From Chromatiales bacterium (lineage in GTDB: Bacteria > Pseudomonadota > Gammaproteobacteria > Steroidobacterales > GCA-2729495): DNA of 64,000 nt. The stretch is taken from positions 1 to 64,000 of the forward strand of contig PBZD01000024.1 in NCBI GenBank assembly GCA_002729875.1. The letters are read 5' to 3'. The notes beneath the pieces were generated by a model that was not told the origin of the DNA, did no database searches, and saw nothing but the letters and a program-made list of their open reading frames with translations. This document shows positions 45,847-55,519 of the stretch, piece after piece. Position numbers and translations under genes: made by a program. The number at the start of each line of letters is the position of its first letter. Within the stretch, counting starts at the first letter, position 1.

Positions 45847-46965
45847 GTGCTTGATGATGCGTGGTTAACGCTCGGCCTTGCCAGCGGAGTTACCGGTTCC
45901 ACCGTAACCGCCCTGCTTGAACGATACGGTTCGGTTGCCCGCGCTGTCGGTAACTCTGCGGACGAACTGCTGGCCGCCGGGGTTACGGCCGCCGGGGTAC
46001 GCGATATTCTTGCCCCTGACCGCGAGCAGCAAAGTCGTTGCTGGAAATGGCTGGAAGCGCCACAGCACTGCGGCATAACCTGGCTTGATTCACGTTACCC
46101 GCCTTTGCTCCGCGAAATTCCGTCTGCGCCACCGCTGCTATTTGTGCGTGGTGATGCCAATATACTGAGTCTGCCGCAACTATCGATTGTTGGCAGTCGC
46201 AGCGCAACGCCCGGCGGTGAAGCAACTGCCCGGCGGTTCGCCGGACATCTTGCGCAATCCGGGTTCTGCATCACCAGTGGCCTTGCGCTTGGTATTGACG
46301 CGGCTGCGCACCGGGCCACCTTGCTGGCCGGCGGTCAAACAATCGCGGTACTGGGTAGCGGACCCGACATAATCTACCCGCGCGATCATCTGCGCCTGGC
46401 CGATGACATTGCAGCCAACGGCGCACTGATCTCGGAATTTGCGCCTGGTTGTACACCGCGCCGCTCACAGTTTCCACGCCGTAACCGGATTATCAGCGGA
46501 TTGGCGCTCGGCACCCTGGTGGTCGAAGCCGGCAAGCATAGCGGTGCGCTTATTACGGCGAGGAATGCCGCCGAACAGGGCCGCGAAGTGTTCGCAATTC
46601 CCGGTTCAATCCACAACCCGGTTGCACGTGGCTGTCACCAGTTAATTCGTACCGGCGCCAAGCTGGTAGAAACCGCAGAGGATATCAGCGAAGAACTCGG
46701 CGGAATAATTGCCGGATTTGCGGCAACCATTGAACAAAATGTCGCCGCACACAGATTATCCCCGGAACGAGTTGAAGATACCGACTACCAACGCTTACGG
46801 AGCCTGATGGGCTGGGATCCGGTCACCGTAAACACACTTATTACCCGTAGTGGATTGACGGCAGAGGAGGTTTCCTCCATGCTTTTAATATTGGAACTGG
46901 AAGGATACGTAGAACCGCTGACCGGCGGACTCTATGTGCAGAGGGAAGAAGGTCGATCAAAATGA
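45847..46965 (+). CDS. dprA: DNA-processing protein A (transformation RecA loader)
   Basis: A 372-residue protein that protects incoming single-stranded DNA and loads RecA in natural transformation. It shows an N-terminal helical domain, the extended Rossmann fold (LSIVGSRSATPGGEATARRFAGHLAQSG, ITSGLALGIDAAAHRATL, AVLGSGPDIIYP, SEFAPGC, RRNRIISGLALGTLVVEA) and a C-terminal winged helix (WDPVTVNTLITRSGLTAEEVSSMLLILELEGYV). The start is GTG 45847, with GGGGG upstream. smg overlaps its stop by ATGA. Confidence 0.95.
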   Translation: MLDDAWLTLGLASGVTGSTVTALLERYGSVARAVGNSADELLAAGVTAAGVRDILAPDREQQSRCWKWLEAPQHCGITWLDSRYPPLLREIPSAPPLLFVRGDANILSLPQLSIVGSRSATPGGEATARRFAGHLAQSGFCITSGLALGIDAAAHRATLLAGGQTIAVLGSGPDIIYPRDHLRLADDIAANGALISEFAPGCTPRRSQFPRRNRIISGLALGTLVVEAGKHSGALITARNAAEQGREVFAIPGSIHNPVARGCHQLIRTGAKLVETAEDISEELGGIIAGFAATIEQNVAAHRLSPERVEDTDYQRLRSLMGWDPVTVNTLITRSGLTAEEVSSMLLILELEGYVEPLTGGLYVQREEGRSK

Positions 46966-47444
46966 GTGAAACGGTGCTGGACGTTCTCATGTATCTATTT
47001 GAAACGTATTCTGATCAGGATATGGCAGATGAGCCGGAACCCGATCAGAGCATTTTACGTGAAGAACTGTTACAGGCCGGGTTCGGCGAGCCTGAAGTCG
47101 ATCGTGCTCTCGACTGGCTGGATGGATTAAGCACCTGTCGCCTGCCGCCGTTCACCAACCAGCCTGCAGAACGATCTATACGGTTGTTCAATCCATCCGA
47201 GCTGTCACGGCTCGATGCGGAATGTCGCGGCTACATCCTTTACCTCGAACAAATCAGTATCTTGTCGCCAGTACAAAGAGAGCTGGTTATAGACCGGCTC
47301 GTCGCACTTGGCGCGGGTGATGTGGATGTTGATCAGGTCAAATGGGTAGTGCTGATGGTTTTGTTCAGCCAACCGGGCCAGGAAAAGGCGTTTGCCCGGA
47401 TGGAAGACCTGGTATTTGAAGAAAATACCGGTCAGTTAAACTGA
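46962..47444 (+). CDS. smg: Smg family protein (DUF494)
   Basis: A 160-residue acidic protein, recognised by MSETVLDVLMYLFETYSD at the start, the RLFNPSELSRLDAECRGYILYLEQ centre and the KWVVLMVLFSQPGQEKAFARMEDLVF end. The biochemical role is unknown; it occurs almost always right after dprA and before topA, as here. Its ATG overlaps the dprA TGA. No membrane segment or enzyme motif is visible. Confidence 0.93.
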   Translation: MSETVLDVLMYLFETYSDQDMADEPEPDQSILREELLQAGFGEPEVDRALDWLDGLSTCRLPPFTNQPAERSIRLFNPSELSRLDAECRGYILYLEQISILSPVQRELVIDRLVALGAGDVDVDQVKWVVLMVLFSQPGQEKAFARMEDLVFEENTGQLN

Positions 47445-47531
47445 CTCCATTAATGCCATCTAACTCTATATTCATCCTTTGATTCTCTCTTACCGTGGCC
47501 ATGTCTCGGTTTGTTTTACACAGACAGTGAA

Positions 47532-49967
47532 ATGGGAATGAACATAGTCATCGTCGAATCGCCGGCAAAAGCGAAAACCATCGAAAAGTATCTGGGCAAG
47601 GACTACAAGGTTCTGGCTTCGTATGGGCATGTCCGTGACCTGATGCCAAAAGAAGGCGCAATTGATACCGAGAACTCGTATACGCCGAAGTACGAAATCA
47701 TCGAAAAGAATGAAAAACGTGTCGATGCCATTGCCAAAGCACTGAAGAAAGCCGACGCGCTGTTGCTCGCCCCTGATCCCGATCGTGAAGGTGAAGCCAT
47801 TGCCTGGCACCTGCATGAGCTTCTACAGGAACGTGGGTTACTGCAGAACAAAGACGTACATCGCATTGTGTTCCACGAAATTACCAAGCCTGCAGTGCAG
47901 AACGCGGTGGCCAATCCGCGCGTATTGTCGGATCTGCTCGTCAACGCACAGCAAGCTCGCCGGGCACTTGATTACCTGTACGGCTTTAACATATCGCCGT
48001 TGTTGTGGAAAAAGATCAGCCCCGGTCTATCGGCCGGGCGGGTACAATCAGCCGCGCTCAGGCTGATTGTCGAGCGTGAAAAAGAAATTGATGCGTTCCA
48101 GAAAAAGGAATACTGGACGATTGAAGCCACCGTCAACGAGGAGCCGACCAGCTTTGCCGCCCGTCTGGCTGAATATCAGAACGAAAAGGTCCAGCAATTC
48201 AGCTTTGTTAATGAAGAGCAGGCGTATGCTGTACGCAACACACTGCTGACTGCGGCTGACGGCAAAGTCCGCGTAGGCAGCGTCACCAAGAAGCAGCGCA
48301 AGCGTAATCCTACCGCGCCGTTTACGACCTCGACACTGCAGCAGGAAGCGGCGCGTAAGCTCGGCTTCACGACGCAACGTACGATGATGACGGCACAGCG
48401 TTTGTATGAAGGTCTTGAGACCGCCGACCAGGACGAGGGCAGTGTCGGTCTGATCACCTACATGCGTACCGACTCGGTCACACTCGCAACCGAGGCACTG
48501 GATGAAATTCGCGCACTGATCCGTGAACGCTACGGTGCCGAAAACCTGCCGGATGAAGTCCGGGTTTATAAAACCAAGGCCAAGAATGCCCAGGAGGCTC
48601 ACGAAGCCATCCGGCCGACGAGCGTCTTGCGCCTGCCGAGTGAGCTCAAGAATACGCTGAATCAGGATCAGTATAAATTATACGACCTGATCTGGAAGCG
48701 CACCGTGGCCTGCCAGATGGTACATGCCGTTTTCGACATGGTTGCACTTGACCTGCTGCCGACCGTCAACCCGACAGCGGCGCGGTTGCGCGCAACCGGC
48801 TCCACCCTCGTCAAGCCGGGCTTCATGGCGGTATATCATGAAGGTCAGGATGACGTGAAAGGAACCGACGATGACCGCACGCTGCCGGTCGTCAACGAGG
48901 GTGATGTGCTGACACTCGCAGAAGTACGTGCCGAACAGCACTTTACCGAGCCACCGCCACGCTTCACGGAGGCCAGCCTGGTCAAGACCCTGGAGGAATT
49001 CGGCATCGGCCGACCCTCCACCTATGCCAGCATCATTGCGACTCTGAAGAATCGTGAATATGTCGAGATGGACGGCAAACGCTTCATACCGACAGATGTG
49101 GCCATTGTCGTTATCAACTTCCTGACCAAACATTTTGAACTCTACGTCGACTATGATTTCACCGCCCGGATGGAAGATACGCTCGATGAAATATCCCGTG
49201 GTGAACAAGAACGGATTCCGGTACTAGACAATTTCTGGCAGCCTTTCCACAAGCTCCTCACCGAAAAAGAAGAAACCGTAACGCGCGAAGATGCCGGACA
49301 GGCGCGTATGTTGGGCACCGATCCAAAATCCGGCAAGCCGGTCAGTGTGCGGATTGGTCGTTACGGGACATTTGCACAAATCGGTACCCGCGAGGACGAA
49401 GACAAACCGAAATTTGCCGGCCTGCGGCCCGGGCAGAAGATGGCGACTATCCAACTTGATGAAGCACTCGAACTGTTCAAACTGCCGCGCAAACTCGGCG
49501 AAACCCCGGAGGGCGAGCCGGTTTCTGCCAGCATCGGCCGGTTTGGTCCCTACGTTCGTTACGGCGACAAGTTTGCGTCGATGCGTGACGATGATCCGTA
49601 CACGATCTCACTTGAGCGTGCGCTCATAATTGTTGCCGAAAAGAAGGAAGCTGATGCAAACCGGTTGATTCTCGATTTTGCAGATGCAGGCATCCAGGTG
49701 CTGAACGGGCGCTATGGGCCGTACATCACAAACAAGGAAAAGAACGCCAAGGTTCCAAAAGACCGTGAACCCAAGAGCCTGACCCTTGAAGAATGCATTG
49801 AGCTGCTGGCCAAGGCTCCGCTACGCAAGAAACGCGGAGCCAAGAAAAAGACCAAGAAAAAGACCAAGAAAAAAGCCAGGAAAAAAGCCAGGAAAAAAGC
49901 CGGCAAGAAGTCCAGGAAAAAAGCCACGCCGAAAGCCTCTGCGCCAGCCGAGACCAAGGACGGCTGA
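47532..49967 (+). CDS. topA: DNA topoisomerase I without zinc ribbons, with Lys-rich tail
   Basis: About 811 residues. TOPRIM domain at the N-terminus (NIVIVESPAKAKTIEKYLG, APDPDREGEAIAWH), the active-site Tyr in GLITYMRTDSVTLA (codon near 48459), and PPRFTEASLVKTLEEFGIGRPSTYA. It relaxes negative supercoils. Instead of the CxxC zinc fingers of E. coli TopA, the C-terminal part has two to three TOPRIM C-terminal repeats (VRIGRYGTFAQIG, ASIGRFGPYVRYGDK, NGRYGPYITN), then a tail of about 45 residues dominated by KKKTKKK/RKKA units. ATG 47532 is taken; 47538 (MNIVIVES) is equally possible and the longer frame to 47511 is not. Confidence 0.95.
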   Translation: MGMNIVIVESPAKAKTIEKYLGKDYKVLASYGHVRDLMPKEGAIDTENSYTPKYEIIEKNEKRVDAIAKALKKADALLLAPDPDREGEAIAWHLHELLQERGLLQNKDVHRIVFHEITKPAVQNAVANPRVLSDLLVNAQQARRALDYLYGFNISPLLWKKISPGLSAGRVQSAALRLIVEREKEIDAFQKKEYWTIEATVNEEPTSFAARLAEYQNEKVQQFSFVNEEQAYAVRNTLLTAADGKVRVGSVTKKQRKRNPTAPFTTSTLQQEAARKLGFTTQRTMMTAQRLYEGLETADQDEGSVGLITYMRTDSVTLATEALDEIRALIRERYGAENLPDEVRVYKTKAKNAQEAHEAIRPTSVLRLPSELKNTLNQDQYKLYDLIWKRTVACQMVHAVFDMVALDLLPTVNPTAARLRATGSTLVKPGFMAVYHEGQDDVKGTDDDRTLPVVNEGDVLTLAEVRAEQHFTEPPPRFTEASLVKTLEEFGIGRPSTYASIIATLKNREYVEMDGKRFIPTDVAIVVINFLTKHFELYVDYDFTARMEDTLDEISRGEQERIPVLDNFWQPFHKLLTEKEETVTREDAGQARMLGTDPKSGKPVSVRIGRYGTFAQIGTREDEDKPKFAGLRPGQKMATIQLDEALELFKLPRKLGETPEGEPVSASIGRFGPYVRYGDKFASMRDDDPYTISLERALIIVAEKKEADANRLILDFADAGIQVLNGRYGPYITNKEKNAKVPKDREPKSLTLEECIELLAKAPLRKKRGAKKKTKKKTKKKARKKARKKAGKKSRKKATPKASAPAETKDG

Positions 49968-49987
49968 ACGCTCAGGAATATATCTTG

Positions 49988-50551
49988 ATGCCAGCGGCGA
50001 TCAGCTTTGTTCATTTGCGTCAGGCCGCCAGGATTATTCAGGCCGGCGGCGTGGCCGCCTACCCGACCGAGGGGGTCTTCGGGCTTGGCTGTGATCCCCG
50101 CCAACACTCAGCGGTATTGCGCATCCTCGCCATCAAGCTGCGGGCCGTTGCAGCGGGCCTTATTCTGATTGCTGCAGATCGCCGGCAACTCGATGGCTGG
50201 ATTGATCCATCAGCAGAGGAGGAATCTGCGTTGGCCGCAACCGATCCGTTCGTAACCTGGGTGGTAACCGCCGATCCGGATTGCCCGGAGTGGATTACCG
50301 GCGGCCGCTCGACCTGTGCCGTACGCATCACGCAACATCCGGTTGCCGCGGCACTGTGCCGGGAAGCCGGACTGGCGCTGGTCTCAACCAGCGCTAATCG
50401 CCACGGTCAGGAAGCTGCAAAAGCCGCCCTGACGGTCCGCTGCAGGTTAGGCCCGGCGATTGATTTCATCATGCCCGGCAAGGTTGGTAACGCCCCCGGC
50501 CCATCGGAAATTCGCAACGCCAGAACCGGAGCTATACTCAGAGCCGGGTAG
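49988..50551 (+). CDS. tsaC: Threonylcarbamoyl-AMP synthase
   Basis: A 187-residue Sua5/YrdC-family enzyme that makes threonylcarbamoyl-AMP from Thr, bicarbonate and ATP for the t6A37 tRNA modification. It matches E. coli TsaC along its length: AAYPTEGVFGLGCDP, RILAIKLRAVAAGLILIAAD (the K-x-R site), CAVRITQHP, LVSTSANRHGQ and PSEIRNARTG. The ATG is 20 bases after topA, probably co-transcribed. Length and gene order agree with dprA-smg-topA-tsaC-aroE clusters. Confidence 0.95.
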   Translation: MPAAISFVHLRQAARIIQAGGVAAYPTEGVFGLGCDPRQHSAVLRILAIKLRAVAAGLILIAADRRQLDGWIDPSAEEESALAATDPFVTWVVTADPDCPEWITGGRSTCAVRITQHPVAAALCREAGLALVSTSANRHGQEAAKAALTVRCRLGPAIDFIMPGKVGNAPGPSEIRNARTGAILRAG

Positions 50552-50607
50552 ATAAATTCTCGACACTTTGATTCGCTGGTGAAAAGTTTCATGATCAGGT
50601 CTGCAAA

Positions 50608-51195
50608 CTATCCTTTCGTTTGTACTTCCTGATAGCGATAACAATCGATCAGGTGATCATTGACCAGTCCTGTCGCCTGCATGTGCGCATACATGATCGT
50701 ACTGCCGACAAACTTAAAGCCGCGTTGGCGCAGATCCTTGCTCAACGCATCAGAAATTGGGGTGGTCACCGGTATATCCTGTTGACGACGCCAGTGATTC
50801 AATACCGGTTGGCCCTCGACAAACCCCCAGATGTAAGCGGAGAAACTACCGAACTCCTGCTGAACCGCCAGAAACGCCTGCGCATTCGTCACAGCTGACC
50901 TGATCTTCAGACGGTTACGAATAATTTTCGGGTTAGCAATGAGCTGATCGATTTTCTGCGCAGAAAAGCAGGCTACCTGAACCGGATCAAAGCCTGCAAA
51001 TGCCTGTCGATAGCCGTCCCGTTTATGCAGCACCGTAGACCAGCTAAGACCTGCCTGAGCACTCTCAAGAACGAGGAATTCAAACTGCGTAGCATCATCA
51101 TATGCCGGCACCCCCCACTCGCAATCATGATAAACCCGGTACTCATCGCTGACACCGAGGCTCCAGGGACAACGTATTTTTTCACCCTTCGCCAT
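50608..51195 (-). CDS. tag: DNA-3-methyladenine glycosylase I
   Basis: A 195-residue base excision repair enzyme that removes 3-methyladenine. It begins IRCPWSLGVSDEYRVYHDCEWGVPAYDD and has the LVLESAQAGLSWSTVLHKRDGYRQAFAGFD helix-hairpin-helix area, with the zinc-binding Cys and His at both ends (CPW near residue 9; MYAHMQATGLVNDH and DCYRYQE at the C-terminus). Length is typical. It is transcribed against its neighbours tsaC and aroE and is therefore an insertion into an otherwise standard gene order. Confidence 0.95.
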   Translation of the reverse strand: MAKGEKIRCPWSLGVSDEYRVYHDCEWGVPAYDDATQFEFLVLESAQAGLSWSTVLHKRDGYRQAFAGFDPVQVACFSAQKIDQLIANPKIIRNRLKIRSAVTNAQAFLAVQQEFGSFSAYIWGFVEGQPVLNHWRRQQDIPVTTPISDALSKDLRQRGFKFVGSTIMYAHMQATGLVNDHLIDCYRYQEVQTKG

Positions 51196-51406
51196 CGATC
51201 AACCGTGCAAATGCAATGCCCAAAAAAGACCCTAACCGCGGGTGCTGCTCCTTAATGAGCGGTCTCACCCAGGCTCGCCGAGAGTAACAGTAACAAACTC
51301 AGGCCAGCAGCAAAATTCCAACTGTAATTATGGTAAAAAGCCTGTAACCACGGTAATTTAAGTCACATCAATAACTATTAGATTCTACCCGCACAGAGGA
51401 TCCACA

Positions 51407-52222
51407 ATGACGGACCGTTACGGGGTGATCGGCCATCCGATTGCACACAGCAAATCACCGGTCATCCATCAGCAATTCGCCAGCCAGACCATGCAGGAAC
51501 TGAGCTACGAAGCTATTGATATTGCGCCTGATAACCTTGCAAAAAAATTAAACACATTGATCGATTCGGGTGTCAAAGGCCTGAATGTCACAGTGCCACA
51601 CAAGAATGCCATCGCAAACCTGGTTGACGAATTATCTGAACGTGCCGAACTGGCCGGAGCAGTGAACACGATAAGCATAGACCGTCATGGTGGCGTGGTG
51701 GGCGACAACACCGATGGCGTAGGCCTGTATCGTGATCTGACTGACAATCTCGACATTCAACTGGCCGACCGCAACCTGCTGATCCTTGGTGCCGGCGGCG
51801 CCACACGCGGCATAATACCGGTGTTGCTCGACGCACAACCGGCCCGCCTGTGTATCGCGAATCGCACCGTGCAAAAAGCCGTAGATCTTGCTGAGCAGTT
51901 TGTTGCACTCGGCGCAATAACTCCATGCCGGTTTGACGATCTGCACGGGTTACATTTTGATTTGATCATCAATGCAACCTCTGCCGGCCTGACTGGTGAA
52001 GTACCGCCATTCCCCGGGTCAGTCATCGATGCCAGTACGGTTTGCTATGACTTGTCTTACTCGATGACCGATACCCCGTTCTGTATCTGGGCACAGCAGC
52101 AGGGCGCCGCCGAAACTCATCAGGGCTGGGGCATGCTGGTCGAGCAGGCTGCCGAATCATTCCTGATCTGGCATGGTGTCAGGCCGGATACAAGGCCGGT
52201 CAGGGCATTACTGCCTGCTTGA
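51407..52222 (+). CDS. aroE: Shikimate dehydrogenase (NADP+)
   Basis: A 271-residue enzyme of the aromatic pathway reducing 3-dehydroshikimate to shikimate. It has YGVIGHPIAHSKSPVIHQQFA, NVTVPHKNAIANLVDELSERAELAGAVNT in two parts (catalytic Lys in PHK), GDNTDGVGLYRDL, the NADP-binding LLILGAGGATRGIIPVLL, ANRT and NATSAGL. AGAGGA lies six bases before the ATG. It feeds chorismate, the substrate of the chorismatase at 15424-16452. Confidence 0.96.
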   Translation: MTDRYGVIGHPIAHSKSPVIHQQFASQTMQELSYEAIDIAPDNLAKKLNTLIDSGVKGLNVTVPHKNAIANLVDELSERAELAGAVNTISIDRHGGVVGDNTDGVGLYRDLTDNLDIQLADRNLLILGAGGATRGIIPVLLDAQPARLCIANRTVQKAVDLAEQFVALGAITPCRFDDLHGLHFDLIINATSAGLTGEVPPFPGSVIDASTVCYDLSYSMTDTPFCIWAQQQGAAETHQGWGMLVEQAAESFLIWHGVRPDTRPVRALLPA

Positions 52223-52236
52223 CCGGTGCACTGGCA

Positions 52237-53811
52237 CTATTCGATCAATATCCCCGCACTCTCCAGCTGGTGCTTCAGCGGCAACAGTTGCTGCTCGAAA
52301 TGTTTCCATTTACCAACAGACCGGTTATGCATTTTTTCCCGCACCTGCACCGCACTGGCGGTTGCACTTGATGCCTGGTTCTGATCAAAATCAAGACACG
52401 CCTGCTCAAATTCCAGACCCAGTTTATCCAGCAGCATCTTTGTCTGGCCTTGCTGATCGGCCACCAGCGATTCATAGTCGACTTCGATCAGGCGATCCGA
52501 CAAAACCGCGCGCCAGTGACGGCGAAGACGATCATATGCGAGGTAATATTTGCCCAGGTTCTCCAGCGTGTAGGCAAATTTGAAAAATGACTGCTTATAC
52601 AGGGCGAAACATGCGTCCATCGGATTGCGGTTAAGAAGTATCAGGCGCGCATGGGGAAAGGCCTTGGCGATAAAACCGAGCAACAAGACATTCTCCGGCA
52701 GTTTATCGATGAACATCGGCTTGCCGCCAAGCCGGTAATGCACAGCTTGCAAATACACCTGAGCAACAGGTCCGATATCATGCTTTGCCGCGGCCTCGAT
52801 GACCGCCGGACTCATGCCCTGACGAGCAGCGAGGCCACTCACGCGCTGAATTGCAATTTGCATAAAGAATGATTCATCGGCAGATTCCACCTGTGAATGA
52901 CTGGAAACAATTCGCTCGGTCAGTGTCGTACCGGTACGCGGAAGACCCACAATAAAGATTGGCGTACCTTGCGGCTCACCGGACTGCCCCGTATCAATGC
53001 CGCTGGCCAGCCAGTCGGCGCTGCACACCTTGATAATCCGGTCAATCAGATCGAGATCGGTATTGACATCATAATTGGCCACAGCGGTGACGGCATCACC
53101 CGCCAGCTTGTAATAGTGAAATGCCTGCCGCCACTGCCCGAGGTCTTCCAGTTCCTTGCCAAGCGCGTAATACAGGAAGATATTCTTTTGCGCCGGCAAC
53201 CGGGTCGTGTCGAGTATTTCCTGCATCTGTTCGACATGCTGCGAATCTTTTGCCTTGGCCAGGCGAGACAACTCATAGTGATTCTTCTGGTGGTGCGGAT
53301 TTTTCTCCAGGAGATTCGTGTAGATCGCTCCGGCTTCCTCGATCCGACCCAGGGTTACCGCGCAGGCGGCCAGGTTGGCCTGCAACCGGTCGATGCCCGG
53401 CTGCAGCTGGTTGGCTTTACGGTACAAGGGCCAGGCCCGGGCATACAGCCCGAGTCGCGAATAGGTCTGCGCCGCCAGGTCGAGGTACAGCGGACTGCTG
53501 TGCAGCTGCAACTCGTAGCGCTGCAACAAATCCAGCGCATCGTCATGACGCAGCAACGCCACATATTGAGCGGCGAGTTCCATGGCTGCATCGTAGCGGT
53601 CGCCATCGAGTTTGATTGCTATTGAAAATGCCCGCACGGCATCCGCCGGCCGACCGGCCGCTTTTGCCACCAGCCCGGCAAGAAAATGACCCTCCGGGCT
53701 TTGCCTGTCCTGCCGCAGGATCTCATCGGCACAGGCCCCGACAGTCGCCCAGTCCCTGATGCCGACAGCCTTTCTTGCCACGGCGCTGGTTTGTGAAGCA
53801 TCCTGACTCAC
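52237..53811 (-). CDS. TPR-repeat sulfotransferase family protein (copy 1)
   Basis: A 524-residue protein: about 250 residues of tetratricopeptide-like helical repeats, then a PAPS-dependent sulfotransferase domain. The 5'-phosphosulfate loop is VGLPRTGTTLTE (residues 288-299) and the 3'-phosphate loop is LILLNRNPMDACFALYKQ (390-407). It lacks a signal peptide and membrane helices, so it should act in the cytosol, on an unknown acceptor. The start is GTG at 53811 with a weak ribosome site. It follows copy 2 by 45 bases and is colinear with it without a gap through residue 300, so the two arose by tandem duplication. Confidence 0.9.
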   Translation of the reverse strand: MSQDASQTSAVARKAVGIRDWATVGACADEILRQDRQSPEGHFLAGLVAKAAGRPADAVRAFSIAIKLDGDRYDAAMELAAQYVALLRHDDALDLLQRYELQLHSSPLYLDLAAQTYSRLGLYARAWPLYRKANQLQPGIDRLQANLAACAVTLGRIEEAGAIYTNLLEKNPHHQKNHYELSRLAKAKDSQHVEQMQEILDTTRLPAQKNIFLYYALGKELEDLGQWRQAFHYYKLAGDAVTAVANYDVNTDLDLIDRIIKVCSADWLASGIDTGQSGEPQGTPIFIVGLPRTGTTLTERIVSSHSQVESADESFFMQIAIQRVSGLAARQGMSPAVIEAAAKHDIGPVAQVYLQAVHYRLGGKPMFIDKLPENVLLLGFIAKAFPHARLILLNRNPMDACFALYKQSFFKFAYTLENLGKYYLAYDRLRRHWRAVLSDRLIEVDYESLVADQQGQTKMLLDKLGLEFEQACLDFDQNQASSATASAVQVREKMHNRSVGKWKHFEQQLLPLKHQLESAGILIE

Positions 53812-53856
53812 GTGAAAAACAGCTTTACCGCAAACCGGCGGTCGATCATGAATGAA

Positions 53857-55440
53857 TCACTCAACCGTGATACCCGCATTTTCAAGATATTCCTTTAACG
53901 GCTGCAATTGTTCGGCAAACCGGGTCCATTTGTTCACCGAGCGAGCGTGAACTTTCTCTCGTACCTGCACCGAGCTGGCGGTAGCGCTGGGCACTGTATT
54001 CTCATCAAAATTGAAACAGGCATCCTCGTACTCCAGCCCCAGTTTCTCCAGCAGAATACGCGTCTGACCTTCCTGGTCAGCCACCAGCGACTCGTATTCA
54101 ATTTCGATCATGCGATCCCCGAGCAACTGCCGCCAGTGCGTTCTCAGTCGATCGTAGGCCACGTAGTACTGGCCGAGACCCTTAAGCGAGTAGGAAAACT
54201 TATAGGCCCATGTGAATACCTGCTTGTACATTGCAAAACAGGTATCCATCGGGTTGCGGCCCAGGTGCACAATCCTGGCATCCGGAAAAGCCCTGGCGAC
54301 AAAGCCGAGAAACAGAAAATTGAACGGCAGTTTGTCGATGAACATGGCTTCGGGGCCGAGCCGGTAGCGTAGCGAGTCGAGGTATCCCCTGGCGATAAGC
54401 GCCATGTCTTTCGATGCGACGGTCTCGATCATCTCCGGATTCATGTTTTCGATACTGCGGACCTCGCTTTCGCGTCGCAACACCATCTGTAAAAACTGTG
54501 TCTCTCCGACGGTGCCGACCAGCGAGTGGCTGGAAACAATTCGTTCGGTCAGCGTCGTGCCGGTACGCGGCAGCCCGACGATAAATATCGGGGTTTTATC
54601 CGGCTCATGGGTCGCCCCGCTGCCGGCTTGACCCGCCAGCCAGTCAGTGTTGCAAACCTCGATGATTGTATTTATCAATCGAACATCGGCAGCTACGTCG
54701 TAATCGGCGACGCTGGTCACTGCATCACCGGCCCGCTGGTAATATTCAAAAGCCTCTTGCCAGCGTTCCAGGTCTTCGAGTTCCTTGCCGATTGCGTAAT
54801 ACAGAAAGACATTCTGGTCCGGCGGGTCATCGCTGGTATGCAGAATTTCCTGCATCTGCGCGACATGCGTGGCATCGGTCGCTTTGGCCAGACGGGACAA
54901 CTGGTAGTGATTTCGCCGGTGACCCGGAAAGCGTTCCAGCAAGGCCCGGTAAATAGCCCCGGCTTGCTCTATTTTCCCCAGGTAGACGCCGCAGGCGGCG
55001 AGGTTAGCCTGGAACAGGTCAACACCCGGTTGCAGCGTCGTCGCCTGCTTATACAAAGGCCAGGCCTGTCGGTACATGCCAATGTCGTTGTAGATCGTGC
55101 CCGCCAGATCCAGATACACCGGGCTGTTGTCCAGTCTGTCCACGTAACGCGCCAACAGCGCGGCCGCATCACCGTTGCGCCGCGCTATCGAATACTGATT
55201 GGCCAGTTCGATCGCGGCATCATAACGGTCGGGGTCGAGGGTCAGGGCTTTTTCAAACGCCTGCAGGGCCATGGCCGGCCGGTGCGCCGCCCGCTGGACG
55301 AGTCCGGCCAGAAAGTATCCCTCGGCACTCGAGGCGTCCCGTCGCAGCATGTTCTTGACACAGGCTTCAACCGTCGCCCAATCCTGGGATTCCACGGCTC
55401 GCCTGGCCGACAAGCTAAATCGTGTGAGTTCGTCTGTCAT
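53857..55440 (-). CDS. TPR-repeat sulfotransferase family protein (copy 2)
   Basis: A 527-residue paralogue of the downstream gene with the same layout: TPR-like repeats to about residue 260 and a sulfotransferase domain with VGLPRTGTTLTERIVSSHS (288-306) and HLGRNPMDTCFAMYKQ (near 395-410). In the stretch 281-300 only two residues differ between copies; the TPR part differs much more, as expected if it chooses the acceptor. It is the first gene of the pair and is divergent from the methyltransferase gene with 79 bases between. Confidence 0.9.
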   Translation of the reverse strand: MTDELTRFSLSARRAVESQDWATVEACVKNMLRRDASSAEGYFLAGLVQRAAHRPAMALQAFEKALTLDPDRYDAAIELANQYSIARRNGDAAALLARYVDRLDNSPVYLDLAGTIYNDIGMYRQAWPLYKQATTLQPGVDLFQANLAACGVYLGKIEQAGAIYRALLERFPGHRRNHYQLSRLAKATDATHVAQMQEILHTSDDPPDQNVFLYYAIGKELEDLERWQEAFEYYQRAGDAVTSVADYDVAADVRLINTIIEVCNTDWLAGQAGSGATHEPDKTPIFIVGLPRTGTTLTERIVSSHSLVGTVGETQFLQMVLRRESEVRSIENMNPEMIETVASKDMALIARGYLDSLRYRLGPEAMFIDKLPFNFLFLGFVARAFPDARIVHLGRNPMDTCFAMYKQVFTWAYKFSYSLKGLGQYYVAYDRLRTHWRQLLGDRMIEIEYESLVADQEGQTRILLEKLGLEYEDACFNFDENTVPSATASSVQVREKVHARSVNKWTRFAEQLQPLKEYLENAGITVE

Positions 55441-55452
55441 TTGCCGCAGCGG

Positions 55453-55480
55453 TTGGGTTCAATTGCGATATTGCTATACT
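55453..55480 (+). promoter_or_regulatory. Sigma-70 promoter candidate for the methyltransferase-DUF4826 gene
   Basis: TTGGGT (55453-55458) and TATACT (55475-55480) are 16 bases apart, placing a start site about 35 bases before the ATG. The same 79 bases must also hold the promoter of the divergent sulfotransferase pair. Confidence 0.45.
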
Positions 55481-55519
55481 AGTTTATCTTGACCCGCCGA
55501 CCAATTCGTAGAAAGTATA

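Noticed and set aside
54526-55482. 318-codon plus-strand frame opposite sulfotransferase copy 2
   Set aside because: Antisense shadow of a gene with clear domains; copy 1 has a similar shadow because the two genes are paralogous.
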